From positions 33,310,710-33,374,709 of the forward strand of contig NC_079222.1 in assembly GCF_029633865.1 (NCBI RefSeq): a stretch of DNA of 64,000 nt, given 5' to 3'. Both the position numbers and the translations under genes were made by a program. Shown here one piece after another: positions 1-62,161 of the stretch (the stretch's first letter is position 1; every line of letters starts with the position of its first letter). The stretch is from Lampris incognitus (lineage: Eukaryota > Chordata > Actinopteri > Lampriformes > Lampridae). Below the pieces are notes generated by a model that was given only the letters and a program-made list of their open reading frames with translations, was not told the origin of the DNA and ran no database searches.

Positions 1-528
1 CCGTTAATGATAGATTTCTATCTTTGAAAGTCAACCATTTAAATTGCAAAACCCATGTATGTTATTGAAAGGGAACCCCTTAAAACGGTGGAAGTAACGC
101 ATGCGTTATTTTGTTGTAGGGTCTTATGAAAGAATCCAAGAAAATGGGTACAGAGGGCACCATTTGGGGGGGGGGGGTATCTCATCACATCACTGTCAGG
201 TCACAGCCAAGCCCTAGTGTGTCTCCATGTTCCCCGCCTTCCTTGTGTTTCCCTGTTTGTCGCTCAGTGTGTCCTTGATGGGTGTATCTGTCTTCTCCTG
301 GATCGCCACCTTGCCTCGGTGGAGAAGCTTGTGTGTACCAATGACCCCAGGAGCGATGCTGTCCAGGGCTCGGCTCCTGGTGGGGTCACCCAAGGCGGAT
401 CGGTCAAGGGGGGTTGGGGTGGGGGGGGGGGGTCCAGACGAAGTGCGATCCGACAAAGACCTCAACGGCAGAACTGGCGGAAGATGTCTCCAGGTCCCGA
501 CGGCAGTGAGGGTGGATGAAGGCTGCAG
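1..528. other. Downstream intergenic DNA, no gene seen
   Basis: From about 190 the sequence is GC-rich with G runs and looks like an old repeat. The open frames on both strands resemble no protein I know. Confidence 0.5.
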
Positions 529-595
529 GTGGTCAGAGTCCAATGCCACGGAGGACCAATCGTCTCGGTTCTCCTTGGTATTGGACTCTGACCAC
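529..595. repeat. 19-bp inverted repeat (hairpin)
   Basis: Arms 529-547 and 577-595 are reverse complements apart from one position, which would be a G-U pair in RNA. The loop is 29 bases. It lies in a GC-rich, repeat-like block. No gene is associated. Confidence 0.6.
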
Positions 596-599
596 CCCC

Positions 600-1217
600 C
601 GCCAAGGACCGTGTGGTGGCTGCAGGCACATCAGCCACTCCACGTGAAAAGCCGTCACGCACAGGCGTCCTCCCAATATGCGGCTCCAGGATCGGCCTCT
701 ACACCCACCTGAGGACCCAGAGGGAGGACGGGCATACTCAACCCCGAGAGACCGCCGATGATGACGATGATCTGTCTCTCTCTCCCTCCACATTCTGGTT
801 CCTCGCTCCACCAACACGCCTGCCGCACATTCCTCATCAGCTCACCTGCCTGCCGTCAGCTCAACTTCACCGTATGAGGACCCGGCTCTCACTCCCAGTC
901 TTCACCAGCTTGTCGCCTCTGCTTCCTTATCTTCACGCCTGCCCTGCCTCATCTACCTGCTCACTGGCTCACCCGCCTGCCTGCCCACCTCATCTGCCAG
1001 CTCGTCTGCCTGCCTGCCTGCCTTGTTGGCTCTCCGGTACATCCCTGGGCTTGTCTTTATCTGGCCCCACACCCTCCTTCTTCCGTCGGTCCGGCCGGTC
1101 TGGCTTTGCCCTCACCATTCCCTCGCCACCGCCTGTCTGGCCTGCCTCAATAAATCCCCCTTCTTCTTATTTACCGTATATCTGTGTCTGAATCTTGGGT
1201 CCACAAGTCATACCATG
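600..1217 (+). mobile_element. Possible LTR-retrotransposon LTR remnant
   Basis: C/T-rich sequence with many CCTGCCTGCC blocks, an AATAAA at about 1149, and a terminus reading GAATCTTGGGTCCAC then ATGACA. This resembles 3' ends of fish Ty3/Gypsy LTRs as I know them. No gag or pol is visible and the left boundary is unclear. Confidence 0.35.
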
Positions 1218-1936
1218 ACAGAAAATAACACACTCTGTTAATAGCAATGGGGAAAATATGTCATTTGCAGTTTACAGATTTCCTTTCAAATCATAACAAG
1301 TTTAATTTTCCATTACTGTCCATGTGCGTTGCATCGTAAGTCCTACCAAATAAGAGAAAGAAATTATCACACAAAAAAAAAAAGAAAAATCAAAACGTGC
1401 TGACTTTCACTTCTGTAGGCTTGGGTCAGAAGAAACGTATAGAGAGGTCATTGAAAGGGTCTTGGAGAGGGCTCCATAGGCCAACAAATGGGCAAAAGTG
1501 ATAGAAATGACTGAAGCCAAACAATGGATAAGTCACTTGAGAACCCACCACTCTTTTTACAATCAACATGCACTATTCCCATGGTAATGTTAGCTACTCC
1601 CGCCCTGGAATAGTTATGAAAGGAAAATTGTCCATGACAAACGGTGAAAGATATAAAGCTGTGATAACTAAGAAAATGGCAATGTTTTATCAATTATCTA
1701 TAGTTTTGATCTGTTTCTCTATTATTTTATTGAATCACTTTACAGTTTCTCAGCCATTTTGCAAATTGCTTTACATTGTTTTCCACTCTTGCTGGAAAGT
1801 CATAAACATTTTATCTAATACTGCAATTATTACACAAATATTGTAACTTCCACCTGTCATGTGCCTGTGTCTAATGTGTGTCTGTGAGGGTGAGTGTGAC
1901 ATTAAGATACACTATGTCTGGCTGGGATAGGAGAGC

Positions 1937-2555
1937 TAACGTTGGATCGGTTGAGGGAGCTTGGTCTGCTGCGGCCCCTGCTTGGAGCTGCGCCCGGAGA
2001 GGAAACATCGAGGGCGGTCTGACAGGACGCGGAAGCGGGGCAGGCTAAGCTAACTGCTAGCCCATGCAGACCGGCACTTCCGACTGTCATCCTGGCTGGC
2101 GTTCGTTCTCGTGGACAGTGATTTATTTATTCTTTTTAGTTTAGATATATGTGTTAGCAGTGGCGGTTCTAAGGGAGGGGGGCAAGGGGGGCAGTGCCCC
2201 CGTAATGTTAAGCGTGAACCCCCCTCTGGCCCCCCTAACCTAATATTTTTGTAAGGCAGAAAAAAATAATAAATGTGGAACCAGAAAATAAATCATGTTG
2301 TATAGTCGAACCATTGAGGTGACGGACCGCTAACTGTGGCAGAACCAAACCTATGGGGGTGGCGGTGGTATGTAACAGTTGTGTTTAATATATTTGGTAC
2401 CCCTAACATCGCATGTTGCCCCAGCCTGCCCCCCCCCCCCATTTGTAATGGTCTAGAACCGCCACTGTGTGTTAGTTTGGATATATGTGTTCTTGTAGTT
2501 TTTGGATATGTGCTTTTGTCTTTGTGTTGCACTGCCATGGGTTGGTTGAAACAAT
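1937..2555. repeat. Interspersed repeat E, copy 1 (split by a MITE)
   Basis: It shares long blocks with 30444-30750, notably around CTAAGCTAACTGCTAGCCC and the terminal TTGCACTGC. This copy is interrupted by the hAT MITE at 2158-2467; the other is not. Class unknown. Confidence 0.65.
2158..2467. mobile_element. hAT-type MITE with perfect 8-bp TSD
   Basis: 310 bp, no coding capacity. Terminal inverted repeats are CAGTGGCGGTTCTA at both ends. It is flanked by identical 8-bp duplications TGTGTTAG at 2150-2157 and 2468-2475, as expected for a hAT insertion. Confidence 0.85.
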
Positions 2556-2582
2556 TGTAAACTACTAATAAGACAAGTTAGC

Positions 2583-2755
2583 CCCTAGCTAACGGGTCTG
2601 ACCCTTTAGCCGAGCGGTTAGTGATGTCGCCTTGTGGTGCAGTACACCCCGTATCAAATCCCGCACCGGGCAAGAAAATAACCGGTTACACAATGTCTAG
2701 TTTCACTGCATATGCTCAAGCTCATGAAATGAAAAATAAAGTGTTTCTGTTTCTG
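2583..2755 (+). mobile_element. tRNA-derived SINE, family C
   Basis: A tRNA-like head carries an A box near TAGCCGAGCGG and a degenerate B box (GTATCAAATCC), then a short tail. The leader GCTAACGGGTCTGACCCTTT is shared with the copies at 15935 and 33095. Confidence 0.65.
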
Positions 2756-2835
2756 ATTCTACCTGGCCAAAAGTATGTGGATAACCCATGACATAGGATG
2801 CCACCTCTCCAACAAGTCAGTTCCTCAAAATTCTG

Positions 2836-3720
2836 ACCTGCTAGAGCTGCCCCGGCCAACATTAAGTGCCATTATTGTGAAGAAGAAACATCTAGGAGCA
2901 ACAACAGCTCAGCTGTGAAGTGGTAGGTTACACAAGCTCCCACAACGGGATCACCAAGTGCTGAAGAATGTCGCATGTAGCGTGTAAAAATTGTCTGTCC
3001 TCACTTACAACACTCACTACCAAGTTCCAAACTGCCTCTGGAAGCAACGCCAGCAAAATAACTTTTAGTTAGGCGCTTCATGAAATGGGTTTCCAGCCAC
3101 ACACAAGCCTAAAATCATCATGCACAATGCCAAGCATCAGCTGGATTGATATATTGCACACCATTATTAGACTCTTGGGCAGTAGAAACAAGTTCTCTGG
3201 AGTGATGAATAATGCTTCACTATCTGGTAGCCTGACAGAAACCAATCTAGGTTTGGCGGATGCCAGGGAAATGCTACCTGCCCTAATGCATCATGCCAAG
3301 TGGAAAGTTTGGTGGAGGAGGAATAATGGTCTGGGGCTGTTAACACAGTATGTGCTAGGCCCCTTAGTTCCAGTGAAAGAAATCTTAATGCTACAGCATA
3401 CAATGGCATGCTAGAGAACTGTGTGCTTCCAACCTTGTGGCAAATGTTTAGGGAAGGCCCTTTCCTGTTTCAGCATGACAATGTCCCCGTGCACGATGTG
3501 AGGTCCATAAAGACATACTTTGCCAAGTTTGGTGTGAAAGAATTTGACTGGTCTGTACAGAGCCTCAACCTCAGCAGAGCCTCACCCTCAACCCCATCCA
3601 ACACCTATGGGATGAATTGGAATGCTGACTGCGAGCCAGACCTTCTCGCCCAACATCAGTGCCTGATATCACTAATGCTCTTGTGGCTGAATGGGAGCGA
3701 AACCCCGCAGCCAAGTTAAA
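2836..3720 (+). pseudogene. Tc1-like transposase pseudogene
   Basis: Frames with stops and frameshifts encode recognisable transposase pieces: KFSGVMNNASLS, FQHDNVPVH (second catalytic Asp region, normally FQxDNxPxH) and DWSVQSLNL (normally DWPxxSPDLNP). Inactive. Confidence 0.8.
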
Positions 3721-3765
3721 AAAAAAACTAGTGTAAAGCCTTGCCAGAAGTGTGTAGGCTGTTAA

Positions 3766-4270
3766 GCCAGCAGACATACCGAACATGTCCCCTGGCTCTG
3801 CCGAATGACAGTAGTTAAGCAGGTATGGGCTTGGCTAGTACTTGGATGGATCATGGAAGACCTCCTGGGATGACTGAGTTGCTGCTGGAAGTGCTGTTGG
3901 CTGGACAGCAGGGGGCAGTCTTCCCTCTAGTCCTATTTTAAAAAAAAATCCCAGGGCCCCTGTGCAGTGACAGGGACACTGTGCTGTAGGAGATGTTGCC
4001 CTTCTGATGAGACATTAAACCGAGGTCCTGACTCACTGTGGCTATTTAAGATCTCATGGCACCTATCGCAGAGTGGGGAGTTCCCCCCATGTAATTGGCT
4101 CAATGATTCCTCCCTCTCCACCTCAAGCTGATGTGTGGTGAGTGTTCTGGTGCAAAATGGCTGCTGTGCGTCACCCAGGTGGGTGTTACACATTGGTGGT
4201 GTTTGAGGTGAGTTTCCTTCAGTGAGTTTCCCTTCAGTGTGAAGCTCTTTGGGTGTCTAGATAAAGCATT
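3766..4270 (+). mobile_element. 5S rRNA-derived SINE (SINE3-like), plus copy
   Basis: The head resembles 5S rRNA: AAGCAGGTATGGGCTTGGC then TAGTACTTGGATGG, including the internal promoter region. A conserved body of about 350 bp and a tail AGCTCTTTGGGTGTCTAGA follow. It is inserted in the Tc1-like element. Confidence 0.75.
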
Positions 4271-4500
4271 ATAGCAGCAAAGGAGGGGACCAGGTCCACA
4301 TTAATGCCCCTCGATTTGGAATGAGATGCTCAATCACATATGGGTGTGATGTTCGGGTGTTCGAATACTTTTGGCCATGTAGTGTAGGTGAGAGCCATGT
4401 GTGTGTAGCTATATGAGCTCGATGTGGTAAGTGACTTGCTGCCAAAAATTCTCCAGCCATGAAAAGCCTGAAGAGTCCTGAGAGGAGAAATAGGCAAGCA

Positions 4501-4623
4501 TCCACCCATCCATTATCCAAGCCACTTATCTTAATTAGGGTCGCGGGGATGCTGGAGCCTATCCCGGCAGTCATTGGGCGGTAGGCGGGGAGACACCCTG
4601 GAGAGTCCGCCAGTCCACCACAG
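4501..4623 (-). mobile_element. SINE B, 5'-truncated
   Basis: L2-like tail of the SINE B family only. It is flanked by 9-bp direct repeats AGGCAAGCA (4492-4500 and 4624-4632), as expected for a truncated target-primed insertion. Confidence 0.75.
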
Positions 4624-4857
4624 AGGCAAGCAACAGCTGGCAAATGACTCCAACAGCTTTGATTAAAAGAAATAACTAGCCAACTATTCTTCTTGCTCAT
4701 GTTGGTGAGTTGGTTCACCAACACACATAACATTTGTCTGTTACAATAAATTTGCTGTGCAGCTAAGACCTTACCTGATACCCCGGTTCCCTCCTGGATG
4801 TGATGTGAACAAGTGAACATCCGATTGTTTCAGTTTTTCCCAACGAAGATGTTCTAA

Positions 4858-5284
4858 CCCAGATAACAAAATTGCTGTGGCCCGGACCCGTCCCACACTG
4901 ACACTTTCATCCGGCCCACATACCGTGTGGAATGATGGCACTTGGGCGGTCCGCCCGTTTGCCAGATCTGGGCCAGAACCAAGCCATAGCAATGCTACAT
5001 GCACCACATATTTGCCAAAGGTGGCCCATGTTTGTGTTGTGATATTTGGGCCATATTTCCCATTTACCACACGGGCCACTTCAGGGTCACATCCAGATTA
5101 CTTGTTGCCCAGAGCACCGCATCTTTGCCAAAAAAGGCCCACATTTGATTTGTCATATTTGGGCCATATTTGCTGTTATACATGTGGGCCACTTCAGGCT
5201 CACATCTATTTCGTCAGGGCCAGAAGAAGGCCATCAGCGCCGCATCATTGCCCTGAAGTGGCCCACATCTGGATGCTATCTGGG
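4858..5284. mobile_element. Palindromic non-autonomous DNA element
   Basis: The ends are inverted (CCCAGATA-A/G-CA). The interior contains two diverged tandem units of about 120 bp, each with TTTGGGCCATATTT and GGGCCACTTCAGG. No coding capacity. Superfamily unknown. Confidence 0.6.
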
Positions 5285-6235
5285 AACCTGCTCTGTGCGT
5301 CAGCGAACAGGCGAGCGGCGTGCAACCGCTCGCCCTGGCTGTATTCCTGCGAAGTTTCGCACACTTGCTCCACCTCCAACCTATTTTCACTGGTCCAAAT
5401 CAACGCTGACGTTTCCGTTTCCGCCTCCAGTCAGCGGCAACACTAGCCATCATTTAATTGGAGGACATCAAGGAAATTAAACGGCTGAGGAAATGATTAA
5501 AACTTGAAAAAATAATTACATTAGTTATGAATAAATAACTTGGGACACTTACTCATTTGCAGAGGGAGAAATCAAAGGCAGCACCAGAAAAAAAAAAAAA
5601 TCTCATCCTCTCCTCGCGCTGCTCGCCATGTATCTGGACAATGTTTCGCGCTCCATCCGCTCGAGATGGCTTGCTCGCTGTGTGTTAGGAGGAGGTGATA
5701 GACTGTACAGTGTGGTGCTCCTTGACATTCATTACTCAATACAGTGCTGATAGTGTCTGAATGTGGTCCTGAACACAGACAAGAGAGGTGGCAGCATGTC
5801 TGTAAAGCGAGTAAAGAGTAAAGGTCATGTAATGCACAACTTGTATATCCGGTATGTGAAATGGCCATCCTGAGATAGCACGAAATGAAATATTCTTTTC
5901 ACAATGAATTCTGTCTTCTGGTGTACACATAAAGAGTGGGCCTTTTACACTTACACTAAGTTATCATTTAACATTTATTTTTTTTTAAATAATACAATAA
6001 ATATACTACAAATGAACAATGGCTTTGGTAGAGAGTTACAGTATCATTTTCTCTCCACTTCACAAAGGTGGACATGATCTTTCAATCATTTCTAGCAGTA
6101 AAAGTTGATGTATTTTGATGGTAAAACTTGGGCTGTAGATCATGTCATTCTAAAATATAACAAGAGAAAAAAACTTAACAATTTCATGCATACAGATAGG
6201 TTTTAATGCTTCAAAAGACATACAAGAGTGAATGG
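5285..6235. other. Intergenic region past col5a1, nothing recognised
   Basis: AT-rich, no known repeat or coding similarity. Short homopolymers only. The distal AATAAA at 5974 leaves open a longer 3' UTR. Confidence 0.5.
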
Positions 6236-6251
6236 CCACAGTAAACTTGAA

Positions 6252-6257
6252 TTTATT
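6252..6257 (-). promoter_or_regulatory. Candidate distal poly(A) signal of col5a1
   Basis: AATAAA on the minus strand, followed within 30-50 nt by a GU/U-rich stretch (complement of 6195-6235), the usual arrangement for cleavage. Other AATAAA hexamers lie closer to the stop, and one at 5974-5979 lies beyond. Which is used cannot be decided from sequence. Confidence 0.4.
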
Positions 6258-7573
6258 GACATAAAAACCAATATATCTTCAATCCTCTTATCCTTACACA
6301 GGTTTGACAAAACTGTGAAAACAAACAAACAATCAAACAGACAATGTAAAGCTACAAAACAAAAAACAAACAAAGATGGCAGCATCACTGCTGGTTCTGA
6401 AAATTTACAAAAATTGGTTTGTCCTTTTATTGAGAGCAAGGTGTTAAATTTGGTGTAATGCGTCACAAAAAAATAAAAATAAAAATAAAAACAAAAAATA
6501 AAATAAAAATAAAAAATGAAAGATCTACAAGCATATTGAGTTATCTTAACAGAAGTGGTTCGAGCCACATATCTGCTGGTGAAAACGGAACAAATCAGCG
6601 TCGGCCTACGTAGGGGAGGGGCTCTGACAGTTCTGTGGTAGATACTAGTGGTCACAAGCGTATAGAGTGCATAGTTTAAAAGGGGATGACAAAAAAAGGG
6701 CAAAAAAAAATGTGTAATAATAAAATAAAATAAAATAAAAGTAGACCAACAAGTCAATTTGAAGATCCCAAAAAAACAAACAAACAAAAAAACAAACAAA
6801 AAAAAACAAAAAAACAAAACAAGCTTCTCATCTGGCTAATCTTGCGAAATGCTTGGACTTTATACACGACTTCCGTTGGGTTCCTTTTTCTTTTTTAATA
6901 AAGATCATATCTAAATGAGCAGGAACTATGTTCCCATGTGTTTCCATGATCAAAACCGAATAGGTTCCAGGCTTTCATGGCATTTAAAGCTATTTAGGAA
7001 ACCTTTGGTGGTATCACTGATGGCTTTGCATAGCAAAAAAAAAAAAAAAAGAAAAGAAAAGGGGGGTAAAAAAAAAAAATCATGGCCATGTGCTTTGGAC
7101 CATAAGAAAGGAGAACACACAGATGTTCCCATCACAATACACACATGTGCATCTCTCAAGTTCAGAAGAAGAAAACAGACAGGCTGATTAATGGAAGATG
7201 ATTAATGGAGCAGTTTACTCAAGAGGTGAGATCCAAAATGCATTGTCACGGAGCAACGATGTGCAAACCAGTAGTACCAGCTTAGTTTCCTCTCCTTATG
7301 CTCTGAATTGGTCTAAATTTTAGACGCTATAGATTTTTTTTTTTTCCTATGTGGTCCGCCGAAGCAAAATAGCATGTGTTGAAATGCTGCAAGATTTATG
7401 AATCAATATGAAGAGAGATGGCATGCATAAACCGCCACTGAGCATAAATACGGTTGGAGCAAAGATCTTCCTGTGTCAAAGGTGATGCTTATGAGAGTCA
7501 AGGGGCAAATGCTGCTGGATTGCTGTTACCATAAATCTTCTTTCATTCAACAAACACAAACTAGAAAAATACA

Positions 7574-7581
7574 TAGCACCA
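7574..7581 (-). promoter_or_regulatory. miR-29 8-mer target site in the 3' UTR
   Basis: The mRNA strand reads TGGTGCTA, a perfect match to miR-29 seed positions 2-8 plus the A opposite position 1. miR-29 is a known repressor of fibrillar collagen mRNAs. The site is 1,177 nt past the stop, in AU-rich context. Function is inferred. Confidence 0.55.
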
Positions 7582-8364
7582 CAGAAGAGAAAAAAAAATA
7601 GCACCTAAGTTTTGATTTCTTTGTATTTTCATTGAAATGTGACATCATCTCCCATTGCATAGTTGGATAGATAAGTGTTCGAAGGGAAATAGTAAGGCTG
7701 TTTATTAACTTAATAAAGTTTCCAACTGCCGCTAAAACAGGCACTGTTCACGAGGACACAAAGCGAAGGAATGTTTTTTTTTTTCGTTCTTAATGTAAAT
7801 CAACTGTCACATAATGTCAATGAGCTTGTTTTCATCTTTTATTTCCATTCTGTTCTTTAAGTTACAAGGTGTGCTCCATATCTGTTAAAAGATAACGTTT
7901 CCCATTTTTTTTCTTTTTTTTTTTTAAATTTACAAATCAAATTTCTCACTTAAGAAGTGTTTCTGAAATTTCAATGAGTTTAAGTAACCACCATCTCCTA
8001 CCTCACAAATGAAAAAGGTCACATGCATGTTTTGAAGCCCAAGCCAATAAACATTACCAGGAAAAAAATATACAGAATGTACTTACAAACATAAAAATTA
8101 TTTATATATATATTTATATATAAGGTCCATTCGAGAGAATGGGGAGACAATTATGCACAAACAAAGCTCCCTTGGTGCAAAACAAAACAACAAAAAGAAG
8201 TGGCGACAGCGGGAGATAAGGGAAAACAGGAGATGGAAAGTAAAGAAAACAGCCAAATCAGATGGCGTCCGTGGCAAAATACTGCACCCCTGTGGAACAG
8301 GTGCAGCTCTCAGGGTTGCCTTCGTTATGTCAGATGAATCTACATCAAGTGTGCTGATACGGGG

Positions 8365-8377
8365 ATGTGTGTATGTA

Positions 8378-8424
<47 letters not shown>
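8365..8424. repeat. (GT)n microsatellite in the 3' UTR
   Basis: About 44 bp of uninterrupted GT follow a short GTAT run. On the mRNA strand this is (AC)n. Confidence 0.9.
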
Positions 8425-8426
<2 letters not shown>

Positions 8427-8757
8427 ACGTGTGCATGTACGTGTAGGTGCAGGTGTATGAGTTAGAGGTGGGTGGCGGCGGTGGGGCATTCTTAAGACTT
8501 GTCCAGTTTCAAAACTTGCATGTGATAGAGAAGGCACACTGAGGTTTCAAGGTTGTACTTAATTTTTCATTAATTCCTATAGAATTTCATTGTATTGTCA
8601 TCTTGATTTCAATTTGACTCATATTTGTTACTTTTGGAAAAGAAAAAAAACAAACTTTTTTTTTTTTTTTTTTACAAATAGAAAGTGTCCTATTTTCAGT
8701 TTTGTTTCTGAGAAAACAAAAATATGCTTTTTTTCTCCACTTGTTCAGTAAACAGTC

Positions 8758-60086
<51,329 letters not shown>

Positions 60087-61738
60087 CTGGAAACCACGAG
60101 GGGGGGAAAAAGGTCATGAGACTCACTAATCGTGAAGTTATGAATGCAAACAAACATGCAAAACCAAACAACACCAACTTTCACGTCAGCCTCATACTCA
60201 TTATCCGTATCATAATAAAAACATATAAATAAATAAAGTGAGGGAAAACATCTGCGCGTGACATCAACACATGAGGAACAGAAGGAGGTCAGTTCGGTGG
60301 AACTGAAGGGGGAGCAGATGACCAAAAAAAAAAAAAAAAAAATTCCCCTTGTCTGAAACTATGATAGCTCATCTGAGCTGGGCTCTAGAAAGCAGGAGAA
60401 ACACACTAAGAAGAAAAAAAAGTGTGGGACTCACAGGAGAGAGCTGACATGGCTCGGTGCAGACAGATGCGAGCACCAGCAACCATACAGCACATATTTT
60501 TCACTCGTGCATACACCTAAACACACATTCACACAGACAAGGACACACAAGAACATGCACAGGTTCTCCGCTTGTCTTTTTTCTTTTTTCAGAGATTAAT
60601 TGTTTTCACAGTACACGTAAACCCTGCCCAGCAGTGAATGAGAAATGAGCTTATTATTATGCCCTGTAGCTCACCATGTAGGACTAATGGAGCTACTTGG
60701 CATGAGCGATGAGGAGGACATGAAGAGACCTGCAGCTACACAAATATCCAACCTGGGCCATCTGACTCAAGGAGGTCAGAGCGTGCGGGGAGGAAGGCGG
60801 GGAGTCGAGACATTGAGAGCTATAGAAGCAAAAGTAATATCGAGGCGAGACCGCGGTTGAAAGGAAGGAGAGAAAACTCAAGAGGCAGAGAGAATAGGAA
60901 AGAGGTAGGACATAATAAGGGAGCGCTTGAAAGACAGGAGGAGTTGAGAAGGCACATAAGGATCCCAAGGCCGCATGGAGAGCTGGGTGAGCGACTGCTA
61001 ACATGTTCTAAGACGGGCCAACCACCATACCAAAACACTGCAGTATCCATCCTAGGATCCTCAAAATCAGCCTGCAGCTGTGATTATCAACTCCCATCGT
61101 CAAATATATTGTCAATTAATTTGCTGCCACTGAAAGTCTGTATTTCTGAATATGATTCCCCAATGCACAGTAAGCTTTCACAAGCAAGTGAGATGCTAAC
61201 TAGCCATTTCATTTTCCAGTGCTGGTTCCTGTCCATGCTGCACTCTGGGACACCACACAGAGCTGCATGTCTCTCGGATCCATTGGTAATCCTCTTCGTC
61301 CTGGCAATAAACTCCAGTAAAATGACGCTTCCTGTTCTTTTCTTGGCTTACATTAACTCGGGGGGGTTTACAGTGGACGCGGGAAAACAAATACCGAGGG
61401 CTTCCTTCGAGAACACACCGGGAACACAACAGAATATCTGGAGCTCCCGCAACCCAAATCTCTCAGCTGCAAAACCGGAGCTCCCAGCTCCCATTGTGTG
61501 ACCGGTCAAAGACCTCCTACACATCTGAGCACATACATGCATGCGCCTCTTCTCTGTTCGTGGGATGCAGGCATGAGGTGTATATGTCATATTAGGATGC
61601 AGAGAGGATATGATTTAATCGCTTTGACCCTCTATCTTTGTGTCATCCTGGCAATTGCGTGTAGCACAGCTGCACAGCTGCGAATGAGTTTGACATTAAG
61701 ATTGAACCCGCTACAATATGAGACATGCTCTGATTTTT
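60087..61738 (-). other. col5a1 intron 4, proximal part
   Basis: No exon-like sequence of the TSPN domain was found upstream of exon 5. Open frames here match nothing I know. Confidence 0.55.
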
Positions 61739-62161
61739 TCCTCCCCCTTTTTCTCTGAACTGTACTTGGCCAATTACCCCACTCTCCCGAGCCGTGCTGG
61801 TCGCTGCTCCACCCCCTCTGCCGATCCGGGGAAGGCGGCCGACTACCACATGTCTCCTCCGATACACATGGAGTCGCCAGCCGCTTCTTTTCACCTGACA
61901 ATGAGGAGTTTCACCGGGGGGACGTAGCGCGTGGGAGGATCACGCTACCCCCCCCCCCAGTCCCCTCCAAACAGGTGCCCCAACCGACCAGAGGAGGCAC
62001 TAGTGCAGCGACCAGGACACATACCCACATCCAGCTTCCAACCCGCAGCCAATTGTGTCTGTAGGGACACCTGACCACGTTAGAGGTAAGACGGGGATTC
62101 GAACCGGTGATCCCCGTGTTGGTAGGCAACGAACTAGACCACTAGGCTACCCGGATGCCCC
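61739..62161 (-). mobile_element. SINE A, near full length, intron 4
   Basis: About 420 bp with head, body and tail. Confidence 0.8.

Larger units (their letters stand above)
2759..4386 (+). mobile_element. Tc1-like DNA transposon remnant
   Basis: Terminal inverted repeats around TGGCCAAAAGTAT lie at both ends (about 2763 and 4362-4385), with a decayed transposase between. Its 3' part is split by a 5S-derived SINE at about 3766-4270. The flanking transposon halves read continuously when the SINE is left out. Confidence 0.8.
6236..8757 (-). other. col5a1: Putative 3' UTR of col5a1
   Basis: About 2.5 kb of AT-rich sequence follows the TAA stop and contains none of the TE families seen elsewhere in the window. 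This fits a long exonic 3' UTR like that of mammalian COL5A1. It holds U-rich tracts, a (CA)n repeat on the mRNA strand (8381-8424) and one perfect miR-29 8-mer. The 3' end is placed by the AATAAA at 6252-6257, which is followed by GU-rich sequence. Upstream AATAAA hexamers at 6426-6431, 7701-7706 and 7838-7843 could give shorter forms. Confidence 0.6.

Noticed and set aside
227..1191. Plus-strand open frames of 161 and 192 codons
   Set aside because: Compositional frames in GC-rich, C/T-rich repeat DNA; no start context, domain or similarity.
3795..3860. A 5S rRNA gene
   Set aside because: Only the internal promoter-like half resembles 5S rRNA, and the sequence continues into a SINE body shared with 34788-35342.
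5046..5480. Plus-strand open frames across 4877-5480
   Set aside because: They read through the palindromic DNA element at 4858-5284. No protein similarity.
60857..61501. A 214-codon plus-strand open frame in intron 4
   Set aside because: No recognisable domain and no conserved motif. Its position in an intron without repeats or splice evidence suggests chance.
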